From an uncultured bacterium (GTDB taxonomy: Bacteria > Bacillota > Clostridia > Lachnospirales > Lachnospiraceae): 46,512 bases of DNA. The notes beneath the pieces were generated by a model. That model worked only from the letters and a program-made list of their open reading frames with translations, was not told the origin of the DNA and did not search any database. This document shows, one piece after another, positions 40,209-46,512 of the stretch. The stretch covers positions 1-46,512 of the forward strand of contig CAMTMP010000032.1 in the NCBI GenBank assembly GCA_947073545.1, read 5' to 3'. Each line of letters opens with the position of its first letter. The first letter of the stretch is position 1. Position numbers and translations under genes: made by a program.

Positions 40209-40949
40209 ATGATTAACACGAAAACAGAGCGGCACCCACCACGAATGAGAAGCCGCTCCGCAGGCTATCGCGCAAGCCGTCGAAAGCCTAAAACCATTTT
40301 ACACCGCTTTTCTCTGTTTTTCAAGCGGGGAAAATGGAAACACGCGCTTGTTTTGGTGCTGGCCGTCCTGGCTGGGCTGGGCGTTCTTTTCCTGCTGCAC
40401 TGGCTGATCTATTCGTCAAATGGAAGCGACACCACCGCAGCATACACGCCGGAGCCCTCCGCGCTGCCGGAAATCATCATAGAGCCAGAGGACAAGCCGC
40501 AGGCGTACATATTCAAGGACGGCGACGGCCACCCGGTAGACTGGGAACACCTGACAGACGCATGGGCGAAAGAGGCCGGTTACGAAAAGCGCTACCCTCT
40601 CACCGACGACGAGCGGCTGGAGATTGCGCAGGTAATCACCGCGGAGGCTGCGGGCGAGCCCTTCGCTGGCAAGGTGGCCGTGGCCCAGTGCATACTCCAG
40701 ACATGCGAGGACGAGAGGATCCGCCCGTCCGAAGCTCTGGAAAAGTACAGATACAGCAAAAGGCGGCCGGATCCTACCGCCGAAGCTCTGGAAGCCGTGG
40801 AAGCCGTGTTTGACTTCGGACACGTCGCAACCAGCGAGCCGATCCGGTACTTCTACGCGCCGGAGCTTATAGAAAGCAGCTGGCACGAGTCGCAGGCGTA
40901 TGTAATGACAATTAACAACCATAAGTTTTTCAAAGACATTAACCGCTGA
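40209..40949 (+). CDS. Membrane-anchored SleB/CwlJ-type cell wall hydrolase
   Basis: 246 residues. A basic N-terminus (MRSRSAGYRASRRKPKT) precedes one membrane segment (about residues 44-66, ALVLVLAVLAGLGVLFLLHWLIY); the rest should lie outside the cytoplasm. The C-terminal domain is of the Hydrolase_2 type: LTDDERLEIAQVITAEAAGEPFAGKVAVAQCILQTCED with the conserved glutamate, then FDFGHVATSEPIRYFYAPELI. SleB/CwlJ enzymes are lytic transglycosylases for spore cortex. It lies between the exonuclease and recombination genes, not with holin and endolysin, so the role may be remodelling of the wall rather than lysis. Confidence 0.8.
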   Translation: MINTKTERHPPRMRSRSAGYRASRRKPKTILHRFSLFFKRGKWKHALVLVLAVLAGLGVLFLLHWLIYSSNGSDTTAAYTPEPSALPEIIIEPEDKPQAYIFKDGDGHPVDWEHLTDAWAKEAGYEKRYPLTDDERLEIAQVITAEAAGEPFAGKVAVAQCILQTCEDERIRPSEALEKYRYSKRRPDPTAEALEAVEAVFDFGHVATSEPIRYFYAPELIESSWHESQAYVMTINNHKFFKDINR

Positions 40950-40978
40950 AAGAAATCATCAACCAAAGGAGGTAGACC

Positions 40979-41821
40979 ATGGCAGGAAGTCCAAAGGCTG
41001 ACGCACAGCCTAAAACCGCAGAAACACCGCCGCGGGAGGCCATGAGCCTGCAAGAGAAGTTTGTCAAGCTCCGGGAGGCCGTGCCTGCAATCACGCAGCG
41101 CCAACACTCGGAGGGCGTAAAGTATAAATTTGCAAAGATTTTCGACGTTTACGAGCTTCTCACCCCGGCTATGAACCAGTACGGCGTCAACTTCGACATT
41201 GTGGCAGAAAAAGCCACCAGACACGCCGAAAACGGCGATCCCGTGTACTATTCACATTTTCAGCAGAACACCCAGAGGGGCGGGCTGATCGTGTGGGTGT
41301 ATGAGGCAGACCTGACGATCCGCTGGACAAACGCAGACGATCCGGAGGACATTCTGGAGGTAACGCTGCACGCGATCGGAACCAATGACGGCGGGCCGGA
41401 CAAAGCAAAAGGATCCGCGTGGACGTACTGCCTCAAATACTATCTCTTTGAAAAGTTCGGCATAGATCAAGGAGACGACGATCCAGACCTGAACGACCGC
41501 GGGCAGGCAGCACCGCCACCGGCCGCAAATCGGCCCACAGTGCCTCAAAACGGTGCCACGGGGAGAAATACCAAGCCGCAGCCACAAAACGCCCAGAACG
41601 GGCACACGGGTGCTTCACGTCCCCTATCTGACGCGCAGCTCTCCCGCATGTACCGAAAAGGCGAGGACGCCGGGATCACGCAGGCGCAGATCAATGAGAA
41701 AATCGCCAAGAGCTACGGGCAGCAGGATCCGCACAACATGACGCGGGCCCAGTATGAAGAAATCTGCAAGCTGCTGGACGCCGAGGCAAGGAAACAGCAA
41801 GGAGGAACTGCAAATGTTTAA
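40979..41821 (+). CDS. erf: ERF-family single-strand annealing protein
   Basis: 280 residues; AAGGAGG before the ATG. The N-terminal 165 residues match Erf recombinases (LQEKFVKLREAVPAITQRQHSEGVKYKFAKIFDVYELLTPAMNQYGVNFDIV, then GTNDGGPDKAKGSAWTYCLKYYLFEKFGIDQGDDDPD). A proline/glutamine-rich linker (about 172-215) leads to a small C-terminal helical domain. Erf proteins anneal ssDNA for phage recombination and genome circularisation. The next gene is SSB, overlapping by 8 bases, a frequent partner. Confidence 0.92.
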   Translation: MAGSPKADAQPKTAETPPREAMSLQEKFVKLREAVPAITQRQHSEGVKYKFAKIFDVYELLTPAMNQYGVNFDIVAEKATRHAENGDPVYYSHFQQNTQRGGLIVWVYEADLTIRWTNADDPEDILEVTLHAIGTNDGGPDKAKGSAWTYCLKYYLFEKFGIDQGDDDPDLNDRGQAAPPPAANRPTVPQNGATGRNTKPQPQNAQNGHTGASRPLSDAQLSRMYRKGEDAGITQAQINEKIAKSYGQQDPHNMTRAQYEEICKLLDAEARKQQGGTANV

Positions 41822-42167
41822 CCATGTAGCACTTCTGGGCCGTCTGGCTCAGGAACCGGAAATCAGGTACACGCAAAGCGGCATACCCGTGGCGAGCTTC
41901 GACCTCGCCGTGCAGGTGCCGAGCAAAGACAAGAACACCCCGCCCGACTATATCCCGATCACATGCTGGGACAAGCAGGCCGAGTTTGCCGGGCGCTATC
42001 TCACCAAGGGCCGCCAGATCGTAGTCGAGGGCCGGATCTCCACCCGGAAATATACCGGCAGCGACGGAAAAACCCACAAAGTCGTAGAAGTCAACGCCTC
42101 CCGCCTTTATTTTGCTGACAGCGGGCAAGGAGGCACCGGGGACTATGACGGGAGCGGCCAAGTATAA
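41814..42167 (+). CDS. ssb: Single-stranded DNA-binding protein
   Basis: 117 residues from the ATG at 41814 (GGAGG 8 bases upstream), overlapping erf. The OB-fold is complete: FNHVALLGRLAQEPEIRYTQSGIPVASFDLAVQV, DYIPITCWDKQAEFAGRYLTKGRQIVVEGRISTRKY. The tail after it is very short (GQGGTGDYDGSGQV) and lacks the acidic DDDxPF tip through which cellular SSBs bind partner proteins, so it probably works only with phage factors such as Erf. Confidence 0.93.
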   Translation: MFNHVALLGRLAQEPEIRYTQSGIPVASFDLAVQVPSKDKNTPPDYIPITCWDKQAEFAGRYLTKGRQIVVEGRISTRKYTGSDGKTHKVVEVNASRLYFADSGQGGTGDYDGSGQV

Positions 42168-42185
42168 CGGAAAGGAGGCAGGGCT

Positions 42186-43004
42186 ATGGCGCAGGACTCA
42201 AAAAAGGGCTTTTTACTCTATTACGACTACCGGAAACACCTCTCGCTTTTAAGCGACGCAGAACGCGGGAAGCTGCTCATGGCTCTGCTGAACTATGGGG
42301 AGCACGGAGACATGCCGGAGGATCTGGACGGTATGGCCTTTATGGCTTTTTCCTTCATCACCGGGCAAATGGACAGAGACGCCCAGAAGTATGCCGACAC
42401 CTGCCGGAAACGCAGCGAAGCAGGCAAGCAGGGCGGGCGGCCTAAGAAAGAAACCGGAAAGCAGGACAAAGCAAAAAAAGCAAATGGTTATTCTGAAAAG
42501 CAAACCGAAGCAAAAAAAGGTGATACAGAGAAAGAGACTGATACAGAAACAGTAACAGAGACAGATACAGAGAAAGGGAAAGAAAGCTCTACCCCCTACC
42601 CCCTGAAAGGGGGGCAGCAGGATCCCGTCCCGTATTCAAAAATCGTGGATCTGTATCATGCAATCTGTATCAGCTACCCGAAGCTGAGGGCCGTCGAAGG
42701 AAACAGGGAGAAACAGATCGCGGCACGCTGGAAAAAATACAAGTCCCTCGACACCTTCCGGGAGCTATTCGAGAAGGCCGAGGCATCGGACTTCCTGAAA
42801 GGGGAAAACGACCGGGCGTGGACAGCCGACTTCGACTGGCTGATCCGCCCCACAAACATGAGCAAAGTGCTGGAAGGGAAATACGACAGCGGCAGCAAGC
42901 CCAGATCAGGAACCACGCAAAGCCAGACCGGGGGCAAGCCCTCCACCATGGACGTGCTCGCCGGTATTATCGCAGACGAGGAAGGAGGCGGCGTTTTTGA
43001 CTAA
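42186..43004 (+). CDS. Phage replication protein (DUF6291-like N-terminus)
   Basis: 272 residues, GGAGG before the ATG. The N-terminal 70 residues (GFLLYYDYRKHLSLLSDAERGKLLMALLNYGEHGDMPEDLDGMAFMAFSFITGQMDRD) match a domain found in phage replication initiators. A low-complexity linker (ETDTETVTETDTEKGKE) reflects a repeated GAYACAGA motif in the DNA. The C-terminal domain (YHAICISYPKLRAVEGNREKQIAARWKKYKSLDTFRELFEKAEASDFLKGENDRAWTADFDWLI) is of the replisome-organiser type and probably binds the origin. It precedes a helicase-loader-like gene. Confidence 0.75.
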   Translation: MAQDSKKGFLLYYDYRKHLSLLSDAERGKLLMALLNYGEHGDMPEDLDGMAFMAFSFITGQMDRDAQKYADTCRKRSEAGKQGGRPKKETGKQDKAKKANGYSEKQTEAKKGDTEKETDTETVTETDTEKGKESSTPYPLKGGQQDPVPYSKIVDLYHAICISYPKLRAVEGNREKQIAARWKKYKSLDTFRELFEKAEASDFLKGENDRAWTADFDWLIRPTNMSKVLEGKYDSGSKPRSGTTQSQTGGKPSTMDVLAGIIADEEGGGVFD

Positions 43005-43695
43005 GGCAGACGCGGCAAAGCTGGTGGCGATCGTCGTCACGGCCTACCCAAACTATGACAAATTCAGAGACGAGGCAGCAGTCACCGCCACAGTGAACCT
43101 CTGGGCCTCAATGTTTCAATCAGACGACGGCCGGATCGTGGCGCTGGCACTGAATAAACACATAGCAACAAACAAATGGCCGCCCAGCGTGGCAGAGATC
43201 CGGGAGCTCATGCTGGAGCTTATGCACCCAGACCTCATAGAGCCGGATCGGGCGTGGCTCGCAGTCAGCGACCTTCTGTACACGGCCGGGGAAAACAATC
43301 ACGGCGACCTGCACCAACAGCTCCCGCCACTGGCGGCCCGTGCCGTCGAGGCGATCGGGTACTGCAACCTCTACGAAATGCACCGGAGTTGTTACCGGGG
43401 CGGCAAGCCCGGCATGGATCGCGTGGCCTTTATGGACATTTACAAGCCAATGTACGAGCGGGAGAAACAGCGGGCCATGACACCGGAGGGGCTCACCTCA
43501 CAGATCGACGCCGTGGCCTCTGCTATTCCTGACAAGGGCCAGCACCTACTCGCTGACCGTGAGCAGGCCCGCAGGGAGCACGACGACACCATGAACCGGA
43601 TCACATACGGCTGGTACCGCAGGGCTCTGGAAGCCGCAGACGCGCCGCTGGAGCTCGCAGACGGCAGCAGGCAAGGAGGGCAAGACGTTGATTGA
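42997..43695 (+). CDS. Helicase-loader-like phage protein (G39P type)
   Basis: 232 residues from a TTG at 42997 (AAGGAGG 8-9 bases upstream), overlapping the previous gene. The N-terminal region, LVAIVVTAYPNYDKFRDEAAVTATVNLWASMFQSDDGRIVALALNKHIATNKWPPSVAEIRELM, follows the form of SPP1 G39P-like proteins that load or inhibit the replicative helicase. The remainder is helical and unassigned. Together with the preceding gene it would start replication of the phage genome with the host helicase. Confidence 0.65.
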   Translation: MTKADAAKLVAIVVTAYPNYDKFRDEAAVTATVNLWASMFQSDDGRIVALALNKHIATNKWPPSVAEIRELMLELMHPDLIEPDRAWLAVSDLLYTAGENNHGDLHQQLPPLAARAVEAIGYCNLYEMHRSCYRGGKPGMDRVAFMDIYKPMYEREKQRAMTPEGLTSQIDAVASAIPDKGQHLLADREQARREHDDTMNRITYGWYRRALEAADAPLELADGSRQGGQDVD

Positions 43696-44731
43696 TGTAT
43701 TTAAAACCATAGGGGATCGCCCGGTTACTCAGGCAATCGCTCACGCTATGATTATAACCGCCGCAAAAATCCGCAATTATAAAGCTCCCTTGCTATCTAT
43801 CAGTGGAGGCTCTGACAGTGACATTATGCTGGACATGTGCTGGCGTCTGGATCCTGATAAAAAAGTTACATACAAATTTGTAAATACCGGGATAGAGTAC
43901 GAAGCAACAAAACGGCATATCAAATTTTTAGAGCAGAAATACCAGATCGAAATTGAGGAAATGCGGGCGACCGTGCCGGTGCCTCTGGGCTGCAAAAAAT
44001 ACGGCGAGCCGTTTCTCACAAAACACGTTTCTGAAATGATAAGCAGATTACAGCGGCATAACTTCCAATGGGAAGACGAGCCCTTCGAGGTATTATATGA
44101 ACGCTATCCAAAGTGTAAAAGCGCCCTCCGCTGGTGGTGCAACCAACATACGAACCCCGGCGGGAAAGCGTCAAGCATGAACATAAGCAAACATTTACTG
44201 CTCAAAGAATTTATGATTGAACACCCTCCAGATTTTCACATTTCACCAATGTGCTGCGAAGGTGCCAAGAAAAGACCATTTAGAGCGATCGAGCAAGAGC
44301 AGGGCTATGATCTGGTATGCGTCGGTATTAGAAAATTTGAAAACGGGATCCGCTCTCAGCAATATAAAAACTGTTTTACACCCGGAGACTCTCACGACAA
44401 CTACCGACCTATTTTCTGGTTTACGGAGAGCGACAAGCAGATTTATGAAAAATGTTTCAATGTTATTCATAGCGACTGCTACCACGTCTGGGGCATGACT
44501 CGGACGGGCTGCGCCGGGTGCCCGTTCGGCTCAGGATTCGAGGACGAGCTCGAACTAATCATAAATAACGAGCCGAAACTTTACAATGCAGTTACTAAAA
44601 TTTTTCATAACTCCTATGAATATACACGGCGCTACCGTGAATACAAAAATAGCCATAAAACCTCACGGAATACCGCGAAACCAATGACCGGGCAAATATC
44701 AATTTTCGATTTTCAGGAGGTGAAAAACTAA
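43688..44731 (+). CDS. PP-loop (PAPS/APS reductase-like) phage protein with Fe-S ligands
   Basis: 347 residues from a TTG at 43688 (AGGAGG upstream), overlapping the previous gene by 8 bases. The PP-loop SISGGSDSDIMLDM (about 37-50) binds ATP or a similar nucleotide. C189-C190 and C275-x-x-C278 form a CC-x84-CxxC pattern like the [4Fe-4S] ligands of bacterial APS reductases and related to DndC-like proteins. The catalytic C-terminal ECGLH of reductases is absent. Instead the protein ends GQISIFDFQEVKN, which looks like a sliding-clamp-binding motif. GC content is clearly lower than both neighbours, a sign of separate origin. Possible roles are sulfur-based nucleic-acid modification or nucleotide metabolism; the reaction is not known. 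Confidence 0.75.
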   Translation: MIDVFKTIGDRPVTQAIAHAMIITAAKIRNYKAPLLSISGGSDSDIMLDMCWRLDPDKKVTYKFVNTGIEYEATKRHIKFLEQKYQIEIEEMRATVPVPLGCKKYGEPFLTKHVSEMISRLQRHNFQWEDEPFEVLYERYPKCKSALRWWCNQHTNPGGKASSMNISKHLLLKEFMIEHPPDFHISPMCCEGAKKRPFRAIEQEQGYDLVCVGIRKFENGIRSQQYKNCFTPGDSHDNYRPIFWFTESDKQIYEKCFNVIHSDCYHVWGMTRTGCAGCPFGSGFEDELELIINNEPKLYNAVTKIFHNSYEYTRRYREYKNSHKTSRNTAKPMTGQISIFDFQEVKN

Positions 44732-45630
44732 TGCAAATTATAACTGGGGAAGCTGCCGAAGCGCTGCGCCTGCTGCCGTCTGGCTGCTGCAGCACCTGCG
44801 TGACCTCACCGCCCTATTATGGGCTGAGAAACTACGGAGAAGCCGGGCAGATCGGGCTCGAAGAAACACCGGAGGAATACACCCGGCGGCTGGTGGAAGT
44901 ATTCAGGGAAGTGCGCAGAGTGTTAAAAGACGACGGCACCCTCTGGCTGAATATCGGCGACAGCTACGCAGGTAAAGCCGCAGCAGGTGAAGTCAAGCGC
45001 AAGGATCTGAACGGGATCCCGTGGCTTGTGGCCTTCGCGCTACGATCGGACGGCTGGCACCTGCGGGCCGATATAATCTGGCACAAGCCCAACACTATGC
45101 CGGAAAGTGCAAAGGACAGACCGACAAGGGCACACGAGTATATTTTTCTGTTAAGCAAGAGCCCGGACTACTTCTACAACGCCGAAGCAATCAAGGAACC
45201 GGCAGTAGGTTTTCCGGGAAGTGAAAACCCGAACGCCAGACGCCGGGGCAATACCAAGACATTCAGAGGCGGCAACGCATACACACACGATCAGGCGGCA
45301 GAAAACAGCGCCAGTGTGGAAAGAGAAAGCCACGGCCTCGTCCCAAATGAAACCGGGACAAGAAACCGGCGCACCGTCTGGACAATCGCCACAAGGCCCT
45401 ACAAAGGCGCACACTTCGCCACATTTCCAGAGGAACTGGTGCGGCCGTGTGTCCTGGCTGGCAGCAGGCCCGGCGACGCCATTCTGGATCCGTTCTGCGG
45501 GAGCGGGACTACTGGAGCGGTGGCAATTCAAGAGGGCCGGGACTTTATCGGAATAGACATAAACCCGGAATATAGCAAAATGAGCGAGCAGCGGATCCGG
45601 GCAGCTGCTCAGGAAGGAGCAACACCATGA
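44731..45630 (+). CDS. Beta-class DNA methyltransferase (N6-adenine or N4-cytosine)
   Basis: 299 residues; CAGGAGGTG 8 bases before the ATG. Motif IV TSPPYYGLRNY (about 25-35) comes first and the S-adenosylmethionine motif I DPFCGSGTTGAVA (253-265) last, followed by GRDFIGIDINPEY, the beta-class order. SPPY is compatible with either exocyclic amine target. It follows the PP-loop gene directly. No restriction enzyme is encoded nearby, so it likely protects phage DNA from host restriction or regulates phage genes. Confidence 0.92.
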   Translation: MQIITGEAAEALRLLPSGCCSTCVTSPPYYGLRNYGEAGQIGLEETPEEYTRRLVEVFREVRRVLKDDGTLWLNIGDSYAGKAAAGEVKRKDLNGIPWLVAFALRSDGWHLRADIIWHKPNTMPESAKDRPTRAHEYIFLLSKSPDYFYNAEAIKEPAVGFPGSENPNARRRGNTKTFRGGNAYTHDQAAENSASVERESHGLVPNETGTRNRRTVWTIATRPYKGAHFATFPEELVRPCVLAGSRPGDAILDPFCGSGTTGAVAIQEGRDFIGIDINPEYSKMSEQRIRAAAQEGATP

Positions 45631-46148
45631 GAAAACGGTTTATTTATATCTGCTCCCCGTGCCGGGGAGATATTGAAAAGAACATCACCAAAGCGCAGGG
45701 CTACTGCCGGGAAGTCGTCGAGCTTTTCCCTGACGTGGTGCCGATCGCGCCACATGTCTATTGTACGCAATTCATGGACGACACAAACCCGAAGGAGCGG
45801 GCCCTCGGCATGGAGCTGGGGCTCTCCCTGCTGGGAATATGCTCAGAGCTCTGGGTGTACGGCATGGACAATCCAAGCGAAGGCATGAAGTCCGAGATCG
45901 AATACGCGGAGGAACACGGGATCCTCGTCCGGGACGCAGCGGAGGCATACCAGAGCGCAGGAACCGAAACGCCGGACACCGAGCTGGGCGACGCGCTGAT
46001 CGTCCTTCCCTGCCACATCGGCACAATGAGCGGGATCTCCGTCGTGAAGTCTACCACCGTTCAAATACCCGGCGAGGCTGTCATAGAACTGGCAAATGAG
46101 CTCAGGAAACACCCCGGCCATGACATAACCATGGAGGCAGATCAATGA
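45627..46148 (+). CDS. DUF4406-like (nucleoside deoxyribosyltransferase-fold) phage protein
   Basis: 173 residues. The ATG overlaps the methyltransferase stop (ATGA). The first 110 residues, RFIYICSPCRGDIEKNITKAQGYCREVV, IAPHVYCTQFMDD, ALGMELGLSLLGICSELWVYGMDNPSEGMKSEIEYAEEHGI, follow the pattern of DUF4406/DUF7768 proteins, which share the nucleoside 2-deoxyribosyltransferase fold. The 50-residue tail is not recognised. It may act on nucleotides, which would suit its position after two probable DNA-modification genes. The stop overlaps the RecU-like start. Confidence 0.7.
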   Translation: MRKRFIYICSPCRGDIEKNITKAQGYCREVVELFPDVVPIAPHVYCTQFMDDTNPKERALGMELGLSLLGICSELWVYGMDNPSEGMKSEIEYAEEHGILVRDAAEAYQSAGTETPDTELGDALIVLPCHIGTMSGISVVKSTTVQIPGEAVIELANELRKHPGHDITMEADQ

Positions 46149-46512
46149 GCTGGGACACGGTGCCCGGAAAAAACAGCGAGGGCTACCGGGATCCGACTGC
46201 TGCCACCGCCCTCTCCAATGTGCAGCGCAGCCAGCGAGGGCTCCAGAGCAAACGGGCCGGGGAACACTTCGAGAACCTGATCTCCGCAAGCCTGAACTGG
46301 TACAAAGACAAGGGCGTGGCCTTCATTGAAAAAACGCCGGAGCCTATGCGCCCTCTCCGGCCGCCTAACCGCATGGGCCAGTTTCTTGCCTGCTATACCA
46401 AAGCAGGGCAGCCTGATTTTAAGGGAACGCTGACCGGAGGCCGGGCCGTGGTATTCGAGGCAAAGCACACCGACAGCGACCGGATCGAACAGAGCCGCCT
46501 CACCGACGAGCA
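46145..46512 (+). CDS. RecU-like Holliday junction resolvase, cut by the window edge
   Basis: Begins at ATG 46145, overlapping the previous stop, and runs off the right end after about 122 codons. LQSKRAGEHFENLISASLNWYKDKGVAFIEKTPEPM and QPDFKGTLTGGRAVVFEAKHTDSDRI give the PD-(D/E)xK nuclease core (PD then EAK) of RecU proteins, which resolve Holliday junctions. In phages such enzymes process recombination and replication intermediates. The C-terminal part lies outside, so completeness cannot be judged. Confidence 0.8.
   Translation, partial: MSWDTVPGKNSEGYRDPTAATALSNVQRSQRGLQSKRAGEHFENLISASLNWYKDKGVAFIEKTPEPMRPLRPPNRMGQFLACYTKAGQPDFKGTLTGGRAVVFEAKHTDSDRIEQSRLTDE

Noticed and set aside
34000..46512. 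A DGR reverse transcriptase or template repeat in the prophage part
   Set aside because: No protein with the reverse transcriptase YxDD pattern is present and I found no second copy of the variable segment; they may be beyond the window.
1..46512. CRISPR arrays, rRNA or tRNA genes
   Set aside because: No regularly spaced repeat array and no recognisable rRNA or tRNA sequence was found on reading the window; a tRNAscan run would settle the tRNA point.

Overview
The window looks like a chromosomal segment of a gut-type Lachnospiraceae/Clostridia bacterium. This is inferred from gene content and style, not from a marker gene: AGGAGG-type ribosome sites, a pyrophosphate-type phosphofructokinase, DegV, a GHKL/LytTR two-component system, GH13 glucosidases, glycogen phosphorylase, and phage genes typical of Firmicutes. 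It contains two integrated mobile regions around an ordinary chromosomal core.

Bases 1-5629 hold the remains of a filamentous-phage (inovirus)-like element. An IS21-like end is followed by a small membrane protein, a terminator, a large pIII-like adhesin with signal peptide, glycine linker and C-terminal anchor, a pVI-like hydrophobic protein, a Zot/pI assembly ATPase and an HUH rolling-circle Rep. A noncoding origin-like region is bracketed by a 29-bp inverted repeat containing the palindrome TTTTCCGAACGTTCGGAAAA, which recurs upstream of zot. It ends in a 31-bp inverted-repeat junction leading into an IS30-family transposase that is cut off at about 5629.

Bases 5630-30583 are chromosome: a FliD-like protein with a possibly structured leader, an AraC regulator with two GH13 alpha-glucosidases, an acyl-CoA carboxyltransferase subunit behind a dyad-embedded promoter, UDP-galactopyranose mutase, a small HTH protein, two tandem GT2-TPR glycosyltransferases, glycogen phosphorylase with a LacI regulator, PPi-type phosphofructokinase, DegV, a LytTR/GHKL pair, a Na+/Ca2+ exchanger, a MATE transporter and a membrane-anchored lipase-like hydrolase. 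A bipartite hairpin repeat occurs four times, each time abutting the 3' end of a minus-strand gene.

Bases 30709-46512 are the left part of a tailed prophage (lysogeny and early genes; structural genes lie outside). Leftward genes are a large serine recombinase, a composition-mosaic protein of unknown role and an XRE repressor. A divergent switch with TTGACA-N17-TATACT drives a long rightward operon: small early proteins, a minor-tail-Z-like protein, a cysteine-rich DNA-binding-like protein, zinc ribbons, a circularly permuted C5-cytosine methyltransferase, a formylglycine-enzyme/C-type-lectin-fold protein resembling targets of diversity-generating retroelements, a DnaQ-like exonuclease, a membrane-anchored SleB-type hydrolase, Erf, SSB, a replication protein, a helicase-loader-like protein, a PP-loop APS-reductase-like protein with predicted Fe-S ligands and a clamp-binding-like tail, a beta-class DNA methyltransferase, a DUF4406-like protein and a RecU-like nuclease cut by the window edge.

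The strongest leads are the lectin-fold variable protein with no reverse transcriptase or template repeat seen in the window, the APS-reductase-like phage protein next to DNA methylation genes, and the inovirus module joined to IS30-type ends.
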